Of a stretch of 64,000 bases of DNA, positions 44,670-55,439 are shown piece by piece. Each line of letters opens with the position of its first letter. The stretch's first letter is position 1. Position numbers and translations under genes: made by a program. Origin of the DNA: Macrocystis pyrifera (Eukaryota; Sar; Phaeophyceae; Laminariales; Laminariaceae); the NCBI GenBank assembly GCA_031763025.1, contig JASSKH010000006.1, positions 15,961,479 through 16,025,478 on the forward strand, given 5' to 3'. The notes beneath the pieces are model-generated. The model was not told where the DNA came from. It saw nothing but the letters and a program-made list of their open reading frames with translations, and did not search any database.

Positions 44670-45764
44670 CTACCCCGATTGCGCGAGTGCGACGGAGACA
44701 GATTCTGCCCCTTCCCCCGCCTCCCGCACGTGCGTCATGAACGATCGCGACTTCCATCTGCCTGCGCGCTGAATTTGCAGCTCTGGCACCCCTTGCGCAG
44801 CCAACTGGGTTGCACCCCCGATTCTTCCCGAGTGTAGCGCGTACTGCGCCGGGTCTCTCCCGCTACTCCCGATCATGAATCTCAACGCTGCTACAGCATC
44901 CGTCCGCGTAAACGGCTTCCACCCGTCTGGCGTACCCCAAACCATCAAGGGTGACCCTTCCGGAAGCAGCGAGTGAACGGCGAGGAGGTCCAGCAGCACC
45001 TCGAAAGCGCCCACTGGACCCCCGCCGGGATCGCCCGCTTTTGCTACACGCGTTCGAGTAATCGTGCACCCAGCCCTCTTCTGGTCAGGCTTCGACGCCA
45101 CGAACCGCACCTGTACCGAGTCCGCGATCGATCTGTTTTCCGTCGCGACCTGGACTCCCTCTCGAAAGAAAGTGAGACAGTTTCGCGTCAAACAGAACTC
45201 GGGAGGCACTTTTCCGTTCGCGTAAGCCCACAACTCCGACGCGCGACACAGCAGGAAAAACCACAACGCAAGACTCAACCACATGACCTTCCCCCCGTCT
45301 GTCATACTTGTGACTATTTGCTTACCATGGGCTAAAATGGACCAGGTCAGTGGCAACCTAACCTACGCGGATTTTTGCCCGGCACCGTGCGCACGGTCAA
45401 TCCCTTTCCCCACGGCAACAATCATGCAGTGCGAGGTGGGGAGTTCCCACCCTGCATACATCTTATGGAAGAACTTGATAGCGGCAAGATACCCCCTCAC
45501 GGTGGACTGCTGGTTGTTGTGCACGTAACACCGACTCCCCTTGAACTCCATCAACTCCGAGAGCACCAGGTTAGGGTTGTCGGAATTACGTTGCAGCCAG
45601 GGCTGCTTGCCCTTCGCCGCCCTTTCCGCGACCCAGACCTTCCACTTACTGAGGTAATTCTTCTGGGTACTTTCTCCCACCGACCCGAGCACTAGCGTCT
45701 CCACCAGACGCGCCACCTCCTTCTTATCCTCCATCTTTCTTTGCCCTGTTCCTGTGGGCGCCAC
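44670..45764 (-). pseudogene. Tyrosine recombinase of element 2 (364 codons, one amber stop, Tyr to His)
   Basis: A single reading frame from ATG (45,764) to the terminal stop, interrupted by one TAG at codon 134 (45,365-45,363), where element 1 has a CAA codon. The N-terminal half is the DNA-binding SAM-like region (TQKNYLSKWKVWVAERAAKG). The catalytic half has Arg174 (LLCRASEL), a basic beta-hairpin region (VRFVASKPDQKRAGCT), His311 and Arg314 (YALHSGRIGG) and Trp337 (GRWKS). The nucleophile position in the last block reads FMTHVRE: codon 345 is CAC (44,732-44,730), where element 1 has TAC in FMTYVRE. Both lesions are compatible with transitions (CAG to TAG, TAC to CAC). Without the Tyr the enzyme cannot form the covalent DNA intermediate, so it would be inactive even if the stop were read through. 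Confidence 0.85.
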
Positions 45765-45774
45765 CGGTTAAACG

Positions 45775-46395
45775 TAGAGTGAACGGGGGGAACGGGGGGG
45801 GGGGGGGGGGGGGGGGTGTACTCGATAAGAGAGATGTAATCGATCTCATGCATGGCCGTAGTCGTATGACCATAAACCCTCGCATTCCTACAATGCCGGG
45901 ACGGAGCATGTCGGGTTTTTTCCGACCAGGCAGACATTGCTTGCACCAAGCGCGAAGCGCCGTAAGGTGTCCGGCGAGTCGCATGAAGGGTGAGCTGCAT
46001 CCTACTACAGTAAGAACCGCTTGTGAGGCGGACTTGCATATGGATGACAGCTTCAATGAGTTAGTTTAATTTCCGGTGTAGCCACCTCCAGAGACAGCAA
46101 TGGGAGTACTATGTAACTGCCTCTTGGGTGCCTTACCTTAAACACTACGCGATACGATCAATTCCCTTGTGCAGAGTAAAGGTTATTTACTTCGCACAAA
46201 TGATCTAACTCGACGACCAGCTGTGGGCGACCGCCAAAAAAAAAAAAAACGATACCTTGGATGTCTAGCTCACGTAGTGAGCGGCATGTTTTACAGTGTC
46301 GTTGCCAACCGACGCCAACCCAACCCATATAATATATATATAATAGGGGAGGAACGAGGGGTGGGAAGATTGCAGTATGGTCTCCGCAGGGTGCC
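45775..46395. repeat. Insertion between RNase H and recombinase genes of element 2
   Basis: In element 1 the RNase H stop and the recombinase start are about 40 bp apart; here ~0.6 kb separates them. The extra sequence has a poly-G tract (45,795-45,818), the dispersed repeat shared with 16.6-17.0 kb (45,815-46,125), a poly-A tract (46,236-46,249) and a (TA)n tract (46,330-46,342). No open frame of note. Confidence 0.65.
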
Positions 46396-46407
46396 GTACA
46401 CACAAAA

Positions 46408-48761
46408 TCAAACCGAGTCCTGTTCTTTGACCATGATTTTCCACAAACGATCGTCATGCTGGCTAGAAACGTTTTTGGTTCCCAGTTCAACGTCAAAAAT
46501 CCTTGACCCCTGGTGGCCGATATCCTGCTCCATCAGGTCGTTACTACCCGTCGCTTCCCTAACTTTTTCTGCCAGCTCGGCCCGGTGCCAGCGCGATATG
46601 CCGTCCGCTACAGTGTTTTGCACGCCAGGTATATGCTTGACCGCGTGGCTCCCTCCGCCCTTGATTTCGAGGCTGCCGAGCATTCTCATAAGTATACACG
46701 CCCTCCTGTCTTTCGCCCCGCCGCACTTATTAACCCATGTGATGGCGGCCACGTTGTCGCCCCGCATCGCGATCGGATCTCCTACCGACACTCTGCCAAT
46801 TCGAGCATCACCCACGCTGTCACTACCATCCCCAGTAACTCTAGCAAGTTGATCGTGATGGTACACGTTTCACGAAGTTCGGCCTTTCGTTTCAGTTCCG
46901 CCGTTAGTGCGGGTAGTAGATCGTATCTCCAAAAAACTTATTTTCGACGCAGTACCCACCGACCGCTGCGAAAATTTCATCGGATAGATAGTGCCGTTTG
47001 GCCGGTCGTTTGAGCGCGATGTAGCAGGGCGCACTAATTGCCTCCCCTACTTGCAGAAGCTTGCGTTTTATCGCCCACTTCCAAAAGAGTAGGTCGGCGT
47101 GGAACTCTCTGCCTAGTCCCACACGGTGCTGATTCCTGGGGTTTCGCTCATCATGCAACCCCGTGAGCCTCAGCAGTCTCCACACACCAAATACCTGCCG
47201 GCGCGTACTACGTATGTCAGGTTCCAGAGCTTGCTTCCCTGCCATACTGAGGACGTCCCTTGCTTTGGCGTGTCGTCGGTACGTAGGCCAGTGATCGTCC
47301 AAAAGGCTTCTGATCGCTTCTGTTTTTTCACGTGTCAAGGAGATTCTCATGGTGTGCGAGTTTATGGAGAAACCCAGGGCATCAAATCTTGGAGTCCCAA
47401 TCTGTGCTCTTTTTGGGTGCAGGGATCGGCGTGGCGCCTGCCTCGCCCGGTCCGAACAAGCGTACGTGATCGGAGGCTAGAGAGGCTGAGGCGACTAACG
47501 CGGACGAGTCCACGTCAGAATGCTGCACTTTTATTAGCAAGTAGTCGTCCACGTATACGGTAACGAAGAAGGGGTCCGACTCCCCCCCCCCCCCGCGGTT
47601 CTCACGAATTCTTGTGTCTGCGGGTACGGTCGTTGGGTTTCCTTCTTCCCAACGGTCTACCACCTTCACGTGAGCCATCATTTCTGTCCCTTCTTGCAGT
47701 ATCTGGGCCGACGCCGCCGTGGTGTTACAGTGAGCGTGTTCGGCGGCTGCCGACATAACGCCCCAAAAGCCGGGGGACCCTGACCAACCGAACGTCAAAC
47801 GGAAATCGATGATCACTAATTCCCCTACCGTGTAGCAGAAATTGTGAGCCTCGTCGGGGTCTATTCTGACGTTGCGAAAGGCATCAGACACGTCAGCCTT
47901 GCTCATCAGAATACGCTTGGTCGGGAATTTCTTTCGTAGGCTGACTAGTTCCGCGAGGGATTTTGGAAGGGCCTCTGCGCACAGGCACGGAGGCACGCTG
48001 TCCGAGTCGGTGTCTGCATTCAATCCTCCCCTCCTCTTGCTATTCTGCGTCTCGAAGGAGAAATCGTTAATTATCCGAACCTTGTGTGCGACGACTGCTC
48101 CCAGCGGTGACACGCGTAGGTTTGGGATTTCATGGGCGGCTGCTTTCTTTATCACGAGGCATTTTTGGCGTCTTACGTCTTCACAAAGCTTGTCACAGAT
48201 CACTGACATGTGCCCGGCGACGCTGCGGTGATTAGCGTACTGTAGGGCGCGCTCCAGATCCCGCCTGTGGGGTGCCGCCTGCACCGGGACCCCTCTGGTA
48301 ACTATCGTGATCAGTTTATCAATGGCACCAAAACCTTTTGTTTCACCAAAATACCGCTGCATTTGCGTGGTGTCTACCGGTGGTGCTATGAGAGACCCTC
48401 CCAGCGCCCTGGCCACGTCGCCCACAACGCCGCGGTAGTGTCTCATCAGGTCCGTGCAAATGTCGGCAAGCTTGTACAGCAATCCCTGCTTGGCGCGTGC
48501 ATTGAGGTTTTCCTTACCAAGGTTGGCTTTTTCTGTATGCCAGGTCCGCACCATGCGTTCGGTCTGCGGTCGACGAAGCGACTCCCCATCAGGAAGCCGC
48601 GAGCGTGCTGACCCGCTACCTGTCCGCGACTCGACCGGATCGAACGTGTGCTTGACTACTCGTGGCTGGTGCAGTTCGCCCTGCCGCGACTCCGACGGCC
48701 ACTGTTTCGATCCTGCCATGTACATGTGTTCGAGAGCGTACGGGTTCTGTTGGCATCCCAC
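46408..48761 (-). pseudogene. Reverse transcriptase / RNase H of element 2 (frameshifted)
   Basis: The 459-codon first frame (48,761-47,382) has an N-terminal region (DVARALGGSLIAPPV, RYFGETKGFGAID), RT motif A at codons ~290-297 (DVSDAFRN), FGWSGSPGFWG from ~324 and the catalytic YVDD at 403-406, so the RT core is intact. A frameshift after DWDS moves to 47,350-46,904 (thumb/connection and RNase H start, RHYLSDEIFAAVGGYC). A further shift gives 46,866-46,408, ending RNase H with IPGVQNTVADGISRW. A poly-C run at 47,581-47,594 lies inside the RT frame as a Gly-rich insert (RENRGGGGES) just before YVDD. The homologue in element 1 is more damaged. Confidence 0.82.
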
Positions 48762-48989
48762 GTTTCGTATGAAAGAAATACGGCGCGAACTGTCACTGTT
48801 TCGCGGTCCGTACGCGGGTCCGTACGGTGAACTCGCCTGAAAGGTGGATTACGGCCCTCTGGCTCCGGCTGTAGCACGTTTGGGAGACCACTGCCGTACC
48901 GACGTTATCTGTCCTTCTGTGTATATGTTTTCGTTCTCGGTTTCCTGTCTTGTGTTCTGGTGTGTGTTGGTTCGGGGTACGCCCCCGGA

Positions 48990-50560
48990 GCGGTGAGGTA
49001 TGCCCAGGTCCCCCTACCGGCTCCGTCAGGAGGGGACAAAAGGGGGAACCCCCCCCCCTCGGCGCACGAAAAGAAGGAAAAGAAAACAACACTAAAAGGG
49101 GACCCGGCCCTCGGAAACGGACGCCTGAACAAACTGAATGAGTCCCCCCGCGATGTCGGCGCTGCCGACGCTCGCGGGCAGAGGAACTCCCACCTAAGGG
49201 ACCCGACCCCCGTACTCGAGCGGCTGCGGGCTATGAACGGTTGACCCGTCTGCACGGGAAAAGAGGGAACCCAGCCCTCGGAACCGAAACACACCCAACG
49301 CTGACTGCGCCTCGCGCGACCTCGGCCCGGCCGACGCTCGCGGAAGGGGGAACCTAGCCCTGGGGAACCTAACCCCCGCACTCAACCAGCTACGAGGTGT
49401 GCACTGTTGTACCGTCTGACCGGGGAACAGGAGGGAACCCAGCACTCGGAAAACGAGCGCACCTAGGCTAATGAGTCTCTCGCAGCCTACGCCTAGGGAA
49501 CCTAGCCCTAGCACTCGAACGGCTGCTGATTGTGAACCGTTGTCCCGTCTGCACGGGGGGGGGGGGGGAGGGAACCCAGCCCTCGGAAACGAAAAACGAA
49601 CGGGAACAAAACAAACCCAGCGCTGCGTGAGCCTCGCGCGATGTCGGCAATACCGACGCTCGCAGGAGGGGGAACTTAGCCCAGGGAAACCCGGCCCTCG
49701 CACTTCGACAGCTGCAGGATGTAAAACTTTGTTGTGTTAGCAATACGGGGAACCAAGCCCCGGGAAACCTAACCGGTGTGCGCTGGCGATGTTTATATGA
49801 ACTTCCGCGGCTCGGTACGGCCGACACGCGCAACAAGAGGGAACCCAGCCCTCGGAACTAAACGCCACACATCTGACAGCGCCCCGCGCGATGCCGGCAC
49901 GGCCGACGCTCGCGAGAAGGGGAACCTAGCCCCCGTACTCAAGCAGCGACGCGGTGTGAACGGTTGTCTCGTCTGAAAGGGGGAAAGGAGGGAACCCAGC
50001 CCTCGGAAAAAAACACGGGGACCCACGTAGGCTGAATGAGTCTCTCACGACCTAGCTCTGGGAAAGCCAGCCCTCGTCCTCGAGCGGCTGCAGTCTGTGA
50101 AACTATTGTCCCGTCTAAACGTGGGGGAGGTAGGGAACCAAGCCCCTGGACACGAACAGTAACCGGACACCCGAGCTGCATGAGCCTCTCGCGATGTCGG
50201 CACCGCTGACACTCGCGGGAGGGAGAACCTAGCCCTGGCACCCAAGCCGCTGCAGGCAGAGAAAAATGTGTTCTGTTGATCAAACGAGGGAACCTAGCCC
50301 CGGGGAAACCTAGCCCTTGCACTCGGGCGACGGTTGTGTAAGCCTTCCGCGGTTCGGAACGTCGACACGCGCGCGGGCGGGGGAACCGAGCCCCCGGGGA
50401 GGCCAAGCCCTCGCCCTCGGGCAGCTGTAGATTACTCACGGTTGTCATGTCTAAGAGGAAAACAAAAAAAAAAACGGGGGGGGGGGGGGCAAGCCCTCGC
50501 AGTTTGGCTGTGGCGCGCTCACTCGTGTTCATCCTGCTACCGTCACGAACCAACGCGTCT
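48990..50560. repeat. Internal minisatellite of element 2 (~135-270 bp steps)
   Basis: Recurring blocks on the + strand: GAGGGAACCCAGCCCTCGG (about 49,261, 49,433, 49,569, 49,837, 49,987), GCGATGTCGGC-CCGACGCTCGCG, GGGAACCTAGCCC, CACTCGA-CGGCTGC, and CGGTTGTCCCGTCTG. Units vary by internal duplication and loss. It lies between RT and gag. Several - strand frames stay open across it (GLGSP-rich), but they switch frame from unit to unit, so it is not read as a gene. Confidence 0.85.
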
Positions 50561-50771
50561 GAGTGCTCTAGCGAGGGGAGGGTGGTGAAGCAACGATGAT
50601 TTATTTACTTATTTATTTACTTTTTGTTTTTTTTTTCGCGGCGCACCGACGCTGCAGTATGAACCCGCCGGCGCTGCTGTCCTCCATTTCCAACTACCGA
50701 CCCGTTCGTGGCCCGCAATCACTCTCTACGCTGCGAAATTCGCCTCCACACACTCTGTTTGGCGTCAGATA

Positions 50772-50807
50772 CTCACCGTGAAACAGGGCCGGCGAAACCG
50801 ATCCGGG
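50772..50807 (-). other. Conserved block near the gag 3' region of element 2
   Basis: Almost identical to 30,624-30,660 of element 1, while the flanks differ. On the - strand it would encode PGSVSPALFHGE in both, with synonymous differences, and it also contains a GTGAG donor-like sequence. Confidence 0.55.
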
Positions 50808-51113
50808 TTTGGGAACGTGGTGAAGTCCCACGGACCTCGAGGCGTCAGCAAAGAACGTACTTGCTCCTTCTACCCCCCCCCCCCCCGTGGTCGGCCCTGC
50901 CTGGCGGCAGGGCCCGTATTGTCAGTTGCCGCCACCGCCCCTGGCCGCTCCGGCTCCCGAAGGGACTGTACCGCTCCACACGTAGCGACACGCGTTGGTG
51001 GGCAGGTTGCTCAGGGCGGCGGGCCGTGGCTTGGGGGAGGTCCCCCCCGCCCCCTCCGCGCCCATCCCGCCCTTCGCGACGGTCGCCTTCCGTCCGTTGG
51101 CGCCGGGGGGGTC

Positions 51114-52276
51114 TTACGCTTCCCCGCCCCCCCGCCCTTTGCGGTCGCGCGGATGCGGGACCACATCTCCAACCGTACGACCAGACTGTTTATGCTGCCT
51201 TTCCTCCACGAGCGCCCTTAGCTGCTTGAAGGCGAGAGGCTGGAAGACAGGGCCGCCGCCCGGTGGGGGTGGCACTAGGGGATGCTGCCTCCGCACGACA
51301 GCTGCGTCGACGGCGAGCTTGTACATGGCATCCTTGATGTCCGCATTGATGGCCTGTGCGAGGACGTCTCGCACCTGCGCGTTGTGTGGGGCGAGGACCA
51401 GACGGTGAAACTGCAGATCCGCCCGAAGTACTCCCTCGACCTTCCCTAGCGCCTCCCTTACGGTCCTGACGGTGTGCGTGCACATCACCGGGGCGTCGTC
51501 CATCCCGTACTCGAGGACGGCCATGAATGCGGCGATAAAAGTACCGAAGTAGATCTCAGCCGGCATGTCCGTTGGTACCTCGCCCGCTGGCGCGGGTGGG
51601 CAAAACTCTTGCACCAGGAAGCCGGACAGCGAGCGCAGCTGCTCCACCGCGTCGTCCGATGCCCCGGCGACCGTCGTCAGAACGTGACACACGAGGCCGT
51701 GGGACATCCCCTCGGACACGTGAAAGCAACCGCGCGCCACGGAGAACTTTTGGCCTTCCCAGGACCGCCACAGGTCCGCCGTGACTTTCCCATGGGCTTT
51801 TACCGCCGCGCTGAGCGCAGCCTTCTCGCTGGGTCCTTGCGGCGGGGGGATGGGTTGAGCTGCGATCAAGCCCCCTCCTCCCAGTAGAGGCTGCCCTCCC
51901 GCGAGAATACCCCCTGCGGGTTGGACCTGGGTATGGGACCGGCTGCGGCTGCTGCAGCTGTGCCTGCTGCTTTGGCTTGTACCTGCTCGATGTGAGAGAT
52001 ACGTGCCCCGAGGGCTTCCTGCCCCGCCACTATGGCCTGCAGATGTTGTAGGACGGCGTCGATACCCGCGGGGGGGGCTGGGCCGGGGTGTGCCTCGCCC
52101 TCTGAATTGTTGCCCGAGGCCACCCCAGATCCGCCGCCACCTCCAGCTGCGAGGCCGTCGGGGGGCGGGGCGACGACAGCCTCACCTACTGCCGGGGCAG
52201 CCGCGGCTTCCTCCCTGGCGTCTGCGCCGCCGCCGACCTCGATGAGCTCCCCGGCCGAGTTGACGTTGTCACCCAT
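51114..52276 (-). pseudogene. Gag-like protein of element 2 (one frameshift)
   Basis: The first frame (52,276-51,866) starts MGDNVNSAGELIEVGGGADA, is Ala/Gly-rich, and has a helical segment (AVLQHLQAIVAGQEALGARI). It ends at a TGA that overlaps the next frame (51,869-51,114), which continues DLWRSWEGQKFSVARGCFHV, DMPAEIYFGTFIAAFMAVLE and a basic C-terminal tail. The second frame is homologous to element 1 Gag. Either a -1 frameshift mutation or programmed frameshifting could explain the overlap; element 1 is too damaged to decide. No intact CCCH finger is visible here. Confidence 0.65.
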
Positions 52277-52304
52277 GGGCGAAGCCGCGATGTTGCTGCA
52301 CGAG

Positions 52305-52569
52305 AAAGTCGATCGATCCAGTTGGCCTCGCTGTCTTCTACGACGCGAAGGTTGTGATACTACGATACCACCACCAGCGACGGAACGAGCCAGCTCTCTC
52401 CTTCGTCCGCGCCGACGTGCTCGTAGCTCGTTGCCTCCGCTGTCTTACGCCGACTGGAGACTGGACGAGTGCGTCGCACCCTTGAACGTCGGCCTAATTC
52501 AAACTATTCCGTTACTCGAATTCAACCCGCCTCGCAAACGCCAGTTTCCTACGGGAACCTACATTTTTT
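52305..52569 (-). repeat. Split direct repeat A1 of element 2 (5' end of element)
   Basis: AAAGTCGATCGATCCAGTTG to ACGGGAACCTACATTT; pairs with A2. The gag ATG lies about 30 bp inside the element from A1. Confidence 0.92.
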
Positions 52570-53147
52570 TTTTTCTAACGGCTGCAGGCGGCGCATTTTG
52601 CTTTCCCTCGTTGCGAATCGTCAACACGCTGATAAAAATGAGCTCGTGCAACGATAGATGCTCGATCTCGATATAGACTCAGCCCACGGCCAACCCGCTT
52701 GGAGTCGGGCAAGGACAACGAGTGTAAATGACAGCATCGAAGATAGACAGTGAATACATGCTCTAGGGGGCGAGAGCTTGCCGGCGGCGTCCTGCGGTAT
52801 CCCCCCAAACCTGAAAAAAACTGCCTGTTTTTTGCCATTCGAGACGGATCGAGAATTTTTGTCTTCTGTTTTGTACACATCAGCGGCTAATTGTTTTTTA
52901 TTTTTTTATCGTACACCTGGCCAGCGCCCGCCACACGTCACTGGCCGTTGCGTGAAGACGGTGTCCCAAGGGTGGGTCGGAGCCCCGAACGAGCGCACTC
53001 CGTTCAGAATTCATGAGGCAATCGTTGGTTTTATCGATCGATGTCTGTCGAGGACTGGAATCTCGCCGCTTCGAACCAAAGATCGGCCTGAGTTTTTCTC
53101 AAGCCGATCTTGGCCCAACATCGGCCCCAGATTTGCTTTTTTCCAGG
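52570..53147. other. No gene recognised
   Basis: Sequence between element 2 and the first GGGTC element. A 12-bp poly-T/C tract flanks A1. No exon or repeat was identified. Confidence 0.4.
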
Positions 53148-53969
53148 GCTTTTCGCGGGTCATGACCCGACCCGCGGGTCGGTTCACGGGGTGTTCAAAA
53201 TGTCACGGGTCGGGTCGGGTGGGTCGGGTCAAGAGGTTTTCAAATCTCGCGGTTCGGGTCAGGTCGGGTCAAGAGTTTTTCAAATGTAACGGGTCGGGTC
53301 GGGTCGGGTCGGGTCGGGTCAATAACTTTTTAAATCTCACGGGTCGGGTCGGGTCGGGTCAAGAGGTGATGAAAAGCTCACCGGTCGGGTCGAGTCATGA
53401 CCTGTGAGAAACGGGTCACTCGCGGGTCTGGCCAGCGTGACCCGCGAGTTGTTTTCTGCTGACCCGCGGGTCGGACCCGCGCATCCAGCCCGCGGATCCG
53501 ACACTTACATCATTTCCCGCTCTCTTACCCAAAGGTTTTTCTCGTACAAATACTCAATAGTACTCGTTTGGTATTTTATTCAAACATAAACACCGCCAAA
53601 TCCATATACACATGCCCGCATCCATCCATATCCACTACAGCCTTGCCATATATCGCTGCCGGACACAAAAATGAATATAAAATTATTTTTGAAGTGTCGA
53701 CCCACGGGCCGGATCCGCAGGTCGAACCTGCGGGTCAAGATAAATGGTCTCGCGGGTCAAGGTGACCCGACCCGCATGAAACCCGTGTCTCACGGGTCAA
53801 TCCCAAAGTGGCGGGTCGGGTCGAATCGGGTCGTGTCAGGAGATTTTCGAATCTCGCGGGTCGGATCGGGTCGGGTCAAGAGGCTTTCAAAATCTCGCGG
53901 GTCGAGTCGGGTCTTGTCAACACGTCCCAAAATTTTCGCGGGTCGGGTCCGGTCAGCCCCGCAAAAAGC
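53148..53969. mobile_element. GGGTC-array TIR element, copy 1
   Basis: The left end GCTTTTCGCGGGTCA is followed by GGGTC pentamer arrays separated by ~20 bp AGAGGTTTTCAAATCTCAC-type spacers. A ~370 bp unique centre follows (CATCCAGCCCGCGGATCCGA through TTTTTGAAGTGTCGACCCAC), then more GGGTC arrays, and a right end with a degenerate inverse of the left (GCCCCGCAAAAAGC). It aligns along its length with copy 2 at 54,578-55,439. No coding capacity, so it is non-autonomous. Both copies are preceded by TTTTTTCCAGG. Confidence 0.7.
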
Positions 53970-54056
53970 CCTTCTTTTTCCAGGCTTTTCCAAAAGTTGG
54001 GAACTTTTTTTTTTCTATAAGCCCATGCATAGGAAGCGTGTTCTAAAAATTTTGGA

Positions 54057-54198
54057 GGTATCTTTGGAATTCAAACTTTTTATTAATACTTCGCTTTCCC
54101 ATTGGCGCAGGTCTTACAGGCTTGGCGGGTATCTTTGGAATTCAAACTTTTTATTAATACTTCGCTTTCCCATTGGCGTAGGTGTTACAGGCTCGATT
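54057..54198. repeat. 71-bp tandem duplication
   Basis: GGTATCTTTGGAATTCAAAC to TTACAGGCT, two copies (54,057-54,127 and 54,128-54,198) differing at a few positions; clearly recent. Confidence 0.92.
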
Positions 54199-54577
54199 CC
54201 CAATTGATTTCGGCCGGCACAATCTCGTGTACTGCAGCAACACTTCGCACGTGAGGGCCAGGGGTACACAAGAAAATCGAATAGTTTGTTTCTACTCGTA
54301 GCAGTTCACACAAGACACAGGTGTTGCAGCAGGTCTTGACTTCACGTACAATGTACGTCATCTGTTGTCTTTGGTATTAGAAAAAATATTAAATAGCTGA
54401 GAAGGCTCTAACTTGGCCGCTGATCTCCAGACTCCCTGGGTACAACATGACATAAAAACGTGCTCACCTCTATAAATATGCTCCCGTCATCACAAATCCT
54501 CAAAGATGCGTCTCGTTCGCTTCCTCTGGGTGGAGCTCTTCCACACCACCTCTCGCCACCGTCGTGTTTTTTCCAGG

Positions 54578-55439
54578 GCTTTTCGCGGGTCATGACCCGA
54601 CCCGCGGGTCGGGTCACGGGGTGTTCAAAATGTCACGGGTGGGGTCGGGTAGGGTCAGGAAGTGTTCGAAATATCACGGGTCGGATCGGATCGGGTCAAG
54701 AGGTTTTCAAATCTCACGGATAGGGTCGGGTCGGGTCAAGCGTTTTTCAAATCTCACGGGTCGGATTGGGTCGGGTCAAGAGGTGATGAAAAGCTCACGG
54801 GTCGGGTCAGATCATGACCCGCGAGAAACGGGTCACTCGCGGGTCGGCCCAGCGTGACCCGCGAGTTGTTTTCTGCTGATCCGCGGGTCGGACTCGCGCA
54901 TCCAGCCCGCGGATCCGACACTCAAAGCACTTCCCGCTCTCTTACCCAAAGGCTTTCCTCGTACAAATGCTCAATAATACTCCTTTGGTGTCTTGTTCCA
55001 CACTAAAACACTGCCAAATCCATATACGCATGCCCGCATCCATTTAAACCCACCACAGCCAGGCCATATATCGTTTGTGGGCACAAAAATGAAGAACAAA
55101 TTGTTTTTGAAGTGTCGACCCACGGGCCGGATCCACAGGTCGGACCTGCGGGTCAAGATAAATAGTCTCACGGGTCAAGGTGACCCGACCCGCATGACAC
55201 CTGTGTCTCACGGGTCAATCCGAAGGTGGCGGGTCGGGTCGGGTCGGGTCAGGAGGTTTTGAAATCTCGCGGGTCGGGTCGGGTCGGGTCAGGATACTTT
55301 CAAATATCACGGGTCGGGTCGGGTCGGGTCAACTTCTTTTTAATCTCACGGGTCGGGTCGGGTCGGGTGCTGACCCGACCCGACCCGACCCGACCCGACC
55401 CGACCCGACCCGTGAGATTTGACCTGACCCGCGAAAAGC
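54578..55439. mobile_element. GGGTC-array TIR element, copy 2
   Basis: Perfect 15-bp terminal inverted repeats: GCTTTTCGCGGGTCA at the left and TGACCCGCGAAAAGC at the right. Interior as in copy 1. Near the right end GGGTC repeats (55,350-55,368) directly face eight GACCC repeats (55,372-55,411), forming a large hairpin. The pentamer gives G3-N2-G3 spacing, a canonical G-quadruplex pattern. Confidence 0.78.

Larger units (their letters stand above)
43871..52569 (-). mobile_element. Ngaro-type tyrosine-recombinase retrotransposon, element 2
   Basis: Same A1...B1-A2-B2 layout as element 1, from a different family: A1 52,569-52,305; gag 52,276-51,114; internal minisatellite 50,560-48,990; RT/RNase H 48,761-46,408; nested insertion ~46,395-45,775; recombinase 45,764-44,670; B1 44,599-44,370; A2 44,369-44,108; B2 44,102-43,871. 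Proteins are clearly homologous to element 1, but A and B sequences are largely unrelated except at their ends. A1/A2 and B1/B2 are more alike than the corresponding pairs of element 1, so insertion is probably younger. Total length is about 8.7 kb, enlarged by the minisatellite and the nested repeat. Confidence 0.87.

Noticed and set aside
48905-50553. Long - strand frames rich in GLGSP
   Set aside because: They change frame from unit to unit and mirror the minisatellite. No element 1 counterpart at protein level.
53148-55439. Gly/Arg/Val-rich proteins (GSGRV repeats) in the GGGTC region
   Set aside because: They are direct translations of GGGTC pentamers in changing frames inside a TIR element.
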